Translations under genes and position numbers: made by a program
Origin: Paramacrobiotus richtersi
Lineage: Eukaryota > Tardigrada > Eutardigrada > Parachela > Macrobiotidae
Length of the DNA stretch: 27,817 nucleotides
Reading direction: 5' to 3'
Assembly (NCBI GenBank): GCA_034698045.1
Contig: JAQGAU010000462.1
Span: 1 to 27,817, forward strand
The notes under the pieces: generated by a model
What the model saw: the letters and a program-made list of their open reading frames with translations, nothing else
What the model was told of the DNA's origin: nothing
The model's database searches: none
Shown here: piece by piece, positions 1 through 9,611 of the stretch
How positions within the stretch are numbered: the stretch's first letter is position 1
Layout: each line of letters starts with the position of its first letter

Positions 1-374
1 TATCTAATACAAAAAAAGAAAAATTAGAACTGTCTGTGCGATGTACAGCAAATTAACGGTACATGTGATCATAATTGTGTAACATATCGATGCGGTAATA
101 ACATATGCATAACGAATACATTAGTTACGTATACAGAATCGTTGCAAAGCGCCTTGACACAAACGTATTCAAAACCACCTCAAAATGTAAAAAAAACAAT
201 ACGTATAAACAACGTATTACTACATGGGAACCAAAAAATATGGAAATTTCCGTTGTTTAGGTTTTTTGAAATCAGGTTTTACGTTTGGTGTCGATTAGTT
301 TGGAAAGGGCACCGAGTGGTATATATAAGTTAACCTTTACGAAACGGTTTCCAAAGATCGGGACAGTTGCTTAC

Positions 375-538
375 TTGGAAGGGTCCCAACTGCACAGGTG
401 TTTATAGTCTTTCGGGTTGGCTTTGTACGAAGTAAGAAGGCGCTTAACTTCATCAACATCCACATCGTCCGAGTCGAAGATTTCCCGCAGTCCCACCAGG
501 ACATCCTTCAATGTAGTGCAACGTCTGGGATAGGTCAT
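375..538 (-). CDS. CDO1: Cysteine dioxygenase, first coding exon (partial)
   Basis: Cysteine dioxygenase oxidises cysteine to cysteine sulfinate with a cupin-bound iron, the entry step to taurine and sulfate in the cytosol. Only 54 codons plus two bases are here. They carry the N-terminal helical segment of the family: TLKDVLVGLREIF, then an acidic stretch DVDVDEVKRLL and a Tyr/Pro segment before WDPSK, in the order and spacing I recall for animal CDO1. The exon ends at TTCCAA followed by GTAAGC (phase 2). The iron ligands and the Cys-Tyr crosslink residues lie in later exons beyond the left edge; I found no continuation in bases 1-360. The ATG at 538 is chosen over an in-frame ATG at 592 because it has AAAATG context and lies about 75 bases from a TATA box at 612-618, whereas 592 would lie upstream of the expected transcription start. 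The call rests on one short exon. Confidence 0.72.
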
Positions 539-611
539 TTTGTCTTTTTTCCTCAACGATTTCAGACAAAAAAATGCAAAACAATTGAACAATAAGGCGT
601 ATGGGTGGTGG

Positions 612-618
612 TTATATA
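612..618 (-). promoter_or_regulatory. TATA box of the cysteine dioxygenase gene
   Basis: On the minus strand the sequence reads TTTATATAAC. Initiation 25-30 bases away would fall near 583-588, leaving a 5' leader of about 45-50 bases before the ATG at 538. Spacing is the only support. Confidence 0.5.
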
Positions 619-1863
619 AAGACGTAGAGAAGAACTTCGGAGTTTAATGGAGCTGATTTTCCAGTCAGCACACTCAAAATGAATCGTGCATGTGTACTGG
701 TCTGAATTCGGTTAAGCGCCTTGAGGGACATTGGCTTAAATGTTTTCGCTTTTTATACAGAAAAGTGCACCGTAGCCCGCCCAGCATCTCGGCCAATCGG
801 AAAAGAACGATAAAGAGTTTTTATTGTGATATGCGGATGATTTATGTTCTTTTGTAGCGGGTCTAATCTCAGTTTACTGAATGTTCAAGATCACATTGTC
901 ATTTTTATTCTCGAAAACATTTGCTGTTTACATATCTGAAACAGGATTTGTAACGATTAAACTGACAGCGCTAGCGGAAATTTCATTAATTGCAGGCGTA
1001 ATTGCCGTTGTTTTGACTGTACAAGTTGCTTTTCCCAAAAAAGTCATTCGATTTCATTTCGAACCTAAATGAATCTATTGCGGTGCAGGAAGCCCAGTAA
1101 AGGCTGTGCCAGTGCAATATCCGTGCAAAAACCGTATAAACCGGTAAAGTATCGAAAAATCGTATTTTGAATGCTGAATTTAGTGCAAAAAATTTTACGC
1201 AATAAGGGTAATTTTTTGTTATACTCAGATCGCAAGTTTTCTATCATATCTTGTTTATCGTTCTTTTTTCTTGCAGTGCATGGTAACATCGAGCAAACCC
1301 CGAACATACATTGTTCTATGTATTGTGGAATAAACGCTCAGCGTGCTACCGGACCACTTCCGCCAGATGCGTGTGACCTTGATGTTCGATGATTAAGGAA
1401 CTGTTACGACCGTAAATTTTAGTAACAATAACCATTCATATGTGTTTGTTTCGCATCAAATAATAAATTTAAGCTTGCGATAAGGAAACGGAAAACTTCT
1501 AATGACCTGATAATTCGTCAACAGCGGAACTTTGTATCAAAATTTATTACAATCGCAGCAGAAGTCAGCCGACATGATTTATGGTTAATTAGCGTGATAC
1601 AGTTGGCAGTAAACACTCTAAACGTCCGCTAGTTCATATCGGCAAACGTGACATTAGTAACCCGGATTCAAAAAAATTCGGAATTTCAGTTTCAGAAGTC
1701 CCCTACTTATGCTAATCTTTTATGTGAGTGTCCATAAATAAAAGGTAACATTACGTGCCACCGTGGCACCACGACCTTAATTCGAATTCGCTGCTGCGCG
1801 GAACGTAGAATTCATAGTCAGGTTGTGCAGAACGTAAACTACAGATTTTGCCCCTTTTAATCC

Positions 1864-1891
1864 GAAACCCAGGGTTCACGGGGTCGGCAGC
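1864..1891 (+). repeat. Dispersed repeat, copy 1
   Basis: Starts GAAACCCAGGGTTCACGGGG. A close copy with a few substitutions lies at 3120-3148. The neighbouring bases do not match, so this may be the remnant of a short dispersed element. Confidence 0.35.
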
Positions 1892-2315
1892 ACACCAGAT
1901 AATAATTAGATAATAATAGCCAGATACTAGATAATAATAACCAGGGTAATAACTAGACTTCGTATTTATTAACAGCTAAATCCTTAAAGGTTAATAATGT
2001 ATGTATGGTTTTTATTCGTCTCAGCAGAACCAGAAGTTTTGTCCCTAGATTACTGTGGTTACAAAACCGGAAAGTGCGGCTTTTATAGCGACAGCACCAT
2101 TCTACAAGCCTAAAAATGGAGAGATGTACTGGACCAGTTACTATGGGGCCTGCTGTTGCGTGAATTGTTTTTTACCAGTACAGTTGGATCTCATTTTTGA
2201 CATTCGTTTTTACATTTTTCTATGCAGGATAGATTGTTTGACTAAACCTTTTTTGCATTCTACATTAATATTTATAAGCTGTTTTATTGTGTTTTTTAAG
2301 ATAATAAACTGGATT

Positions 2316-2365
2316 CTGTGAACTTACAAAAAAACTTTATGTCAGATCACAGTGTAAGTTCACAG
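2316..2365. repeat. Perfect 13-base inverted repeat (hairpin)
   Basis: CTGTGAACTTACA at 2316-2328 is repeated exactly in reverse complement at 2353-2365, with a 24-base loop. It does not lie next to a supported gene, so it cannot be assigned as a terminator or histone-type 3' end. Confidence 0.55.
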
Positions 2366-3119
2366 TTAAGACAGGGATTCCGGTTGAAAGCAAACATGAT
2401 TTGGAATCGACAGCCGCGCCAGTAAATGAAAATATATAGTGCACGAAGACTACTAAAACAGGAGTGATAACTACTTACTTTTTAGTTAGACCTACATGCT
2501 AACTGGATTTAGCAGGAAAATCTGTCAGAAATGGTTTACTCTGGAATATTTACTGCTTAGGTGATATTTGGTGGGTATTATGGCTTCGCTTACACTTTGG
2601 CATTTTTCAACTATGGCACATAAGTATATACACACTTTAATCTGTATATACAGTATGCCACAAAAAAGCGTCGTACTGTACGCCACAGCAAATGCCAACT
2701 GATGGTATGAAGACTAACGTAGTGTGATGGCTGGCTAGTACCGTTAATTCGATTTGCGTAACTGCATCAGCATTTAGTCAGTGCCCAAAAAAGGGTACAG
2801 TAATTTCGCGGTTTATGGCGCAAACGCAACAACTTGGTAATTTTTTTAACATTAACTATCACGTTATAAGGTTCTGCTTATATCTAGGAAATTTAAGGTA
2901 TTTCCTCACCATCAATCATTACAAACAACAGCGAATAACCGCTTCTTTCGAAGCGGGTATTTCCTTTCCAAACGTGCGAAAAGTGCCGCAGAGTATGGTT
3001 AGCATGGAGATGGTACTTTGATCTGTAGATGAAGTCATGACGTGCCGCCGTACTTTTCACTGCTAATTCATAGCGACATTGGGCTGTATAGAAAACACAG
3101 ATAGTCCGCGTCATCATTA

Positions 3120-3148
3120 GAAACCCTGGGGTCACGGGGGCGGCCAGC
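3120..3148 (+). repeat. Dispersed repeat, copy 2
   Basis: Starts GAAACCCTGGGGTCACGGGG and matches the copy at 1864-1891 with a few changes, in the same orientation and about 1.25 kb away. Confidence 0.35.
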
Positions 3149-4365
3149 GCTCACATTTATGTCCACAGGTTAATGTTTGGCCACAAAATTCACCAGAAGA
3201 CGGAAAGAAGCGCACAGAACAATACACTTATCGACGAAGCAGTATAGCTAGCTGTGACGGGCAAATTAGAAATGCGGCGCATTCGAAATATAAATTATTA
3301 TTAAAAATGCCATGGTTTTATCGGGAACAAGGCCCACTGCATAGGCCATCCTCCAGGAGATTTTTTCCGTTATACTTGATCGCAGGATGCAGAGTGTCTG
3401 TTTGGATTCGAGGTTCGTTTTTCGGTACGACACCATTCGCTTTTGTCAAGCTGTTGTCGTTGTTGCTGATCTTCGAACGGCACTAGTACGGATTAAAGGT
3501 CGTTACATAGTGCTTACAGTTAGTTTTCTTTAAATTTGCTGCTTGGATATGTAACATGAAAATATGTAAAGTTGTACAACTGCTAAAATGAAATGTATTG
3601 CTATTATTATTGCAATTGTAAAGCAGATTCTGAAACGTTGGAATGTCCGAATGTGCAACTAATTAGCCGGCGTGTAAAGATTTAACAAGTTAGGTAACTT
3701 GCAGCTTGGACGTGGTTCTGAAAGGTTTCGCAAACCTTGAAACATAGAAGCTGGTGAATCCTGAACAGCTTCGCAAAATCAAATATGTAACTTGTGCTGC
3801 AGAACGGTATTAGACGGTACAGACTGTAACCTTTCCGTCACATTTCAGTATATGTGGCTGCCTGTCAGTGAGATCAGCCATCATCTTCGTAAGAGATCCG
3901 GAACCTTTCGCTCTCAGACCTATCCAGTTTCAGTCCGCTCCGAACAACATTATTGTGTGACTGTAATTCATGGAATGCGGTTTCCACGTACTAAAAGACC
4001 ACAAACTTCTTACAACTGTCACTTTATGGATTTGTTAAGACTTCGCTAGTTGTGAAAAAGTTGTCGAAAGTTTGTCGCGGGTACTGTAACGAAACGACGT
4101 TTTGGGTGTTGCTGATCTGTTTGGAAGTATGGCTAAAAGTTTAGGGAAATCGATGCCTGGTTTAAAAGTTAACATGATCTGTAGATATTCTACAACTACT
4201 CCTGTTTAATTCTATTCTAGAACTGACTCCATTGAAGCATTTCGCACAGCTGAAACTAGTGAAAGGTCCTTCCCATCGAAAACCAACCACGCGTTGATAT
4301 GCCGTACAGTTAGTGGCTAAACATGACCGCCACTAAACTGGACCAACTCCGGAGAACACGGTTAG

Positions 4366-5541
4366 CTAGAGGGTGTGACAAGCAAAATGGCGGTGGTATA
4401 TCTGGAAACGAAACAAAGATAGGCTACATGCCGGTACCAGGGTTTTTTTAGCACGGGATGTTGTGGCACGATCCGGTTGGTGGCAGTTTAGGCAGCAAAT
4501 AGTACGAAGCAATCTAATCAGCCCACCGCGATGCTCCCGACTCATCAGCAGCAGCAGTATGTAAAGAACCCGAGTTTGGTTAAACAACAACATACAGTAG
4601 TAATGTGGCTTGTGTAGAGTACACTTACCGGTGTAGACGAGTAACCCACGAAGAACACCGATCGAAGCCAACTGGAAATCATAGCATTCCAGCGGAATAT
4701 CCCTGGCACCGAGAACATCATCACTGGCACAGCCAGAAAGCAGAATCCATGCACGACAAATGCACAGCACAACAACTTGGCCATCCCCACTCGCCGATTA
4801 TATAACGCGTGGACGGCTTTCGTCGCGACCTCGCGCGGCCGCTTGAAGGATATCCTTGACACCACAGCACTGCTAGGACCAGGTATAACTGTCCGCACAC
4901 GTAAGCTCTTCAGTCCGATCTTCACGAAAACAAGAAAATACAAAAATCCAGACAGTCCCATGTTCAAATACGCACGGAGAATGTTTAAAAGGTTAAAATC
5001 GGGTCCGGTGCGAGCAAATCCGCACACACCGAAAGGAGCCGTTGCGACGAATCCCCCATCCCCCATCCCCATCCATGTACGTGTGCACGTGGATGGCAGT
5101 GGCCATAGCCCATATGAACAATAGCATGACCGTTAGTGCAGACGGGGTAACAAACTTTCCATATGAATGGGGAAAGTAGATCGCGATGAAGCGATTAACA
5201 GCCAGGTTTGTCATACCCCACAAACTGGCAGTGACTGTCACCATATACAGGAAATGGTACTGTTTGCAGAAGGGTTGGGATGGCGGACTGCCGGATTGTG
5301 ATGTTTGGAGCATCCAAGTGAACACTGGCCAATGGACGATTACAATGAAGAATTCCAGTAACAGCTGGTGGAGGATGAATACTCCCGATCCGGTGTGTAG
5401 GGCTTTTTGCCGAATTACGGTCCAGATCATTGCGATGAATATCAGGGATGTTAGCAAGCAAAGTATGGCAGAAATGGCGGTAAACGTGTTGAGATGTGTA
5501 GAATTGATTTTGAGAATGACAAGAGTAGTTGAGTTGTTCAT
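4366..5541 (-). pseudogene. Rhodopsin-like GPCR with a frameshift and a damaged splice acceptor
   Basis: The ATG at 5541 (AAAATG context) opens a seven-helix receptor. The N-terminus has two N-glycosylation sequons (NST at residues 3 and 13); TM1 is about 18-43, TM2 53-78, TM3 begins at Cys92 and ends with NRF (116-118) in the DRY position, and TM4 is about 134-152. In the second extracellular loop the frame breaks in a tract of runs of four to five G (5051-5074). One extra base, or two missing, moves the coding sequence to another frame, which carries the loop cysteine (FGVCGF), TM5, TM6 and the start of TM7. A good donor (GTAAGT) follows GYSSTP at 4629. The next exon best starts at 4569 with VLYIL, giving a TPVLY version of the NPxxY motif, then SREHRGGLIRLL as helix 8. 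The 59-base intron 4628-4570 has a TTTAAC branch site but ends in GG instead of AG. There is also an in-frame CTG x4 run. Two independent lesions suggest a pseudogene, though an assembly error in the G tract or a rare GT-GG intron remains possible. The ligand class cannot be told. Confidence 0.65.
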
Positions 5542-6240
5542 TTTGCTTTTAATGCTTGCATCAGTATACTGGTCCGTTAACTTTAAGATTAAGGTTTGTC
5601 CCTCTTAAGATGACTACAGCAACTCGTGCAAATCTGGATTAATGGGAGAAATCTCATTAAAAATGTTACCTCATGGAAATCTAAATTTAATCGGTGATCA
5701 ATGGCAAAATATTTGTTGACGACAAGGTTTGCGTGTATACTGTCGCGCCCTTTTTACCATTTCCTGTCAGGATTACGGATTGGCATTCTTATCCTCATGT
5801 TACCAAATAATTGAGCAACTTCGTTACCAGCCAGCTTAATCACAGTCGCAATTGCGCAAAAGAACCGATACGCTGCAAAAATTAGTGTGGTATCTGGCTG
5901 CACGGTAATTGTGGCGCGGTCTCGAGCGGAAATTGATATGTCGTATTGCTAATGACGGTTTTCAACTCTCCATAATTATACTACAACGCACCATAAATTT
6001 CGAAGAAATGCATGCTTCAAATGCAGTTCAAATGTTGTACTTCTACTACGGACAGCTGACAAATGTTTACATATTCGAAAGATGTACTCAAATATTATGT
6101 ACAGATACAGCTCACAATCAGCTAACAGAGACTCGCTAGCAACAATTCGCTTTCGCTTCCAGTTATTCGGAAATGAAATGGTTTATGACAGTTAGTTTCA
6201 CAGACATTCGTTGTAACCAAACTCAGTGAATCCAGGGAAA
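5542..6240. other. Intergenic, nothing recognised
   Basis: This lies between the GPCR start and the 3' end of the first propeller gene. No coding exon, RNA gene or clear AATAAA for the neighbouring gene was seen. Confidence 0.5.
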
Positions 6241-8684
6241 TTAGGGAATATTAATTTTGAACATGTTACTCGAGTATGATACAATACGGACAATGTCATT
6301 TGGTGTCAGACAATAATACAAATTATTCCGCATCAGACGAACATCCTTGCACTTCTCTGCGGCGCGAACCCATCGCCCATTGATTCGTTTGATCACATTG
6401 AAATCGTTGTCGTACACAAGAACATGATCTGCATCGTACAGATCAAATCCTTTCCCGTTAACTTCGTATGGTACCCAAGCGTTAATGCTCCAGTTCCATG
6501 TGAAGATCCGCTGAAACTGGTCAACGTACATTGGCATCCCGTCATTTCCAATGGCCACTTCGCGCACGTTGAAGCCATTGTAGTCTAGAATCCACTGATG
6601 ACTAACATAATGGTAAAGGTCACCGTTAGCGGTTACCGCGAACGCTTCGTCTCGGTTCCGTGCAGCAACTTGGATAAAGCGAACGCTCGGTTGATTGGGT
6701 ACCTATGCCAGTTAAAGCAATAAATTATGCTTCCACGTAAATTTTCCATTCAATGCGCAATTTACCAGTTCCAAGGACTGACCAGAGGACAGTCTCCAGA
6801 TCTTTCCATCGGTGTCCACAACCCAGACCGATTCGTCCATTCCCCGCGTTGCATATGCAGCATTCGAGGCAACTGTTTTCGTAATGGTTCTAGAACTTCC
6901 TGGAGCACGTTCAGTTTGTACAAGCTGGTTCATGTTGTTCACGTAATAGTCTACACCGTTGCTTTGCGAAAGGTCATTTGAAAAGTCGGTATTAGGAAAA
7001 GAAACACTATTTACACCCGAAAATCTTGTACCACCGATTCCAAAAAAAGTTGGATTAGTTCTTGATCCAGTCAACTGGCCAATAGGTCTTCCTAGGTAAT
7101 TATAACCTTGCTGGTAACCGATTGTTCCCAAATTCGCGGCAGAGGACGCCCGCGAAGGACCCGACAAGCCGTCACCCACACTCGACGCACCTAATCCACT
7201 GTCAGAATAATAATCGAAATTGTCACCATTTGGGTCATAATAGTTCATATCAGACGACTCCGCGTAGTCAGTATAATACGAAGGATCATAATCAGGATAA
7301 GCTTCGTCCACGGCATTGAGTGGCAGCCGATTACCATTGTTACGGCTTGTTTGCTGGTAACTATTTGGACCGATACCAGCGTTCAACTGGTCATTCGTAT
7401 TCGGAGTGTTCGTCAATGGTCGTCGATTCGGAGTGATGGGGGGAGCGACTTGTGCTTGCGGCCGAATATTTCCATTAAACAAGCCGTTGTTCCTTATGTT
7501 ATTAAGCGGTGTTTGTTGGTTTTGGCGCCCAATTTGTGGACCAGAATTTATCCGACCAGAATTCACTGTTCCACCACCAAGGCTGGGGTTTAGTCGGACA
7601 CTAGCAAGGGGATTTAACCGGGCATCTTGTTGATTATTAAATCTGCCGAAATTTTGGTTATTGCCAAAATTCCCGGGTTGGCGGCCATTTTGTTGATTAC
7701 CAATGAGTCCGCCAGAAACTCCATTAGGTCTCGGAAATCCCGTACCACGTCCGTTCATGTTGGTGCTTCCAATGACACCATTCAACCGCTGCTGGGATGA
7801 TCCGGAATTCAAAGGAGTAACTGGTCTAGTTTGACCCTGATTGTTGCTTCCGAAACCGGCATTTCCTTGCTGACCGTACAAATAGTTTTGATTGTACATC
7901 TGAGACTGCACGGAATTAGGATTTCTATTGGCGGTTTGATAATCATAACTATACGAGTTCGGTGCGGTGTTCCCCGCAGAATAAAATCCCTGATTGTTTC
8001 GGTTGGTAGCGGCACTATTTCCAAGCGATCCATACTGATATGTGTAGTTATTCGACTGAGGCCGGTTAGGTCCGGAATTATTTGCGGTTTGGTAGTCATA
8101 ATTGTACCAAAAGGGACCACTGCCTGCTGAACTGCCTGCTTGACTATTCTGGCTGTTCCTACTTCCGCCGGCGACATTATTCCCAGAATTTCCAAGTGGT
8201 CCGTATTCATACGTGTAATTAACCATTACAGGCTGGTTGGGATTGGAATTATTCGAGACTTGGTAATCGTAAGTGTACCAAAACGGACCTTCCGCGGAGG
8301 AATTAAATCCTTGAGCATTGCGGTTGCCGGCGGTATTATTGCCGAATGCGCCGTATTCGTATGTGTAGTTGTATGCTACAGGCTGATTGATGGTTCCGTT
8401 GGGGCTGCCAGATGTTTGGTAATTGTACGAAAAGAGCTGCGGACTTCCTGGACCATTCAATCCATTCTGTTGTCCAGGAGGGACTGTATTAAACTGAGCG
8501 GGGTTGCCGGATGGTGGATTTACTTGTCCATTCGCCAAACGAATAACTACGAAAGTTTAAAGCAGTGGGGAACAACAGACTAACTTGACAAAAAAATCTG
8601 TAATCACGTACGTTTTATAACGATGCCCAAGACAGCCAGGAGGGTGACGCCGACGCTGTCATATCTTCCAAAAGTCGGACCCAT
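6241..8684 (-). CDS. Secreted Asn/Gln/Gly/Tyr-rich repeat protein with C-terminal tectonin-like propeller (copy 1)
   Basis: Three exons: 8684-8612, 8546-6766 and 6702-6241. Introns are 65 bases (phase 1) and 63 bases (phase 0), and the protein is 771 aa. Exon 1 encodes a signal peptide with core VGVTLLAVLGIVI. Residues about 64-267 hold four tandem repeats of 45-55 aa, each built of a YDYQT-like element followed by NYTYEYG and LGN. Then come Gly/Asn/Arg/Gln-rich low-complexity sequence and an acidic Tyr/Asp-rich patch near 435-480. Residues 555-771 form a globular end of 217 aa, which divides into about six units of 36 residues, each with a pattern like VWVVDTDGKIWRL or AFAVTANGDLYHY. That size and pattern fit tectonin-type six-bladed beta-propellers, which are often lectins. 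The sequence suggests a secreted matrix, cuticle, coat or glue protein with a carbohydrate-binding head; this is inference. A paralogue in the same orientation lies at 26080-27817. The start is set by the signal peptide exon and its phase-1 match; exon 2 alone has no ATG start. Confidence 0.8.
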
Positions 8685-9611
8685 ACTTTCCCAAACTTGG
8701 CAGAAAGGTCGACGATCTGTTGCTGATAAATGTTATAGTGTGGTATAAATTAACTAGATACTGGGCTACATAGACCTGTATATTGGTTATACGGGTCTGT
8801 ATAACATGTGCATAGGAAATATCATCTAGTTCAAGTAGCGCCTTTTGATAGCTATTAGTATTTTGGGAAACGAAGTATCAGTCTATTAATTTGCTTCGAA
8901 ATGACCTGTTCTTACTGAATAGTATTGTATTTGTAAGCATCGTATTTGCAGTACGTAACCTTTCGTTACTGAAAAGAAAGGAACACGAACGCGTTTTTGT
9001 CGTTAAAAATCAGTGGCCAGTCGGTGCCAGCTGTGGAAACGTGTTCCTCGAGTTGTGTATACTGTATTGTTTGTCTTAAGTTCTGCATTCCGGTTTTCCA
9101 AACCTGCTGTCACCAAGATCTTGTGAACAAAGAGCACACGAAAGCGAATTCCTAGGCCGCTGTACATATTGCAAGATAATAGAGCAAACAGCATGTCAGG
9201 AATCCAAATTCCAAAGAAACGATCTGAATGATAGCTGCTTTTGTAAGCGGTTTTCTAACAGCGTATGGACTAGTTCACGGCTCTTCATGTACCGTAATAC
9301 AGAAATCACGATGGTGTCCGAGTTAAGCCGTGGATAGAAACTGGTACGACAACTGTTGTAAAATTATAATATTCTGGTGTAATTATGTGCTTTCTGAAGG
9401 CGTACGTGCACTTACAATTTAGATATTTCATTGCCATGTTTGCGTGTTTAGCACTTTTAGCAGAACGTTAACATTGCAAGATCTTTACGGTCACTAATCC
9501 TGCATCAGAACGCAACACAATGCAGAGTCACACTACTATCAAACAGAATGTTAATAAAATCGTGTTGTATAGTAGTAGCATATAAGTCCTAATGAAAAGA
9601 GATTTCAGTGA
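8685..9611. other. Intergenic, nothing recognised
   Basis: This separates two minus-strand genes and should hold the promoter of the propeller gene. A TTTATA-like element (minus strand, near 8745) is the only candidate. No AATAAA was found on the minus strand just past the LRR gene stop at 9612. Confidence 0.4.

Larger units (their letters stand above)
619..4365. other. Gene-poor stretch with weak Cys-rich exon candidates
   Basis: No reading frame here resembles a family I know. Two short plus-strand stretches could be exons of a small Cys-rich secreted peptide. At about 1277-1392, after a strong acceptor (TTTTTTCTTGCAG), the frame reads HCSMYCGINAQRATG and ends at a stop after PPDACDLDVR. 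At about 2035-2121, after TTCGTCTCAG, the frame contains DYCGYKTGKCGFY and then a stop. I could not connect them to each other or to a start codon with matching phases, so they are not annotated as a gene. The open frame at 3792-4049 has no domain and no splice context. The region also holds a hairpin (2316-2365) and a diverged 28-base repeat pair (1864-1891 and 3120-3148). Confidence 0.4.

Noticed and set aside
1171-1392. Open frame reading as a signal peptide plus Cys-rich peptide
   Set aside because: The hydrophobic segment is the translation of a pyrimidine tract ending in TTGCAG, so it is better read as an intron end than as a leader.
3792-4049. Plus-strand 85-codon open frame
   Set aside because: No domain, signal peptide or splice context; composition like the surrounding noncoding DNA.
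4609-4628. A 20-base GT...AG intron in the GPCR that would also restore the frame
   Set aside because: Far below usual animal intron size, and it would place PHYYCMLLFNQTR inside TM7, destroying the TPVLY motif that the 59-base alternative rebuilds.
7809-8583. Long open frames on the plus strand and in another minus frame over the repeat protein
   Set aside because: They are shadows of the Asn/Tyr-rich repeats; only the annotated frame keeps splice phases and paralogue similarity.
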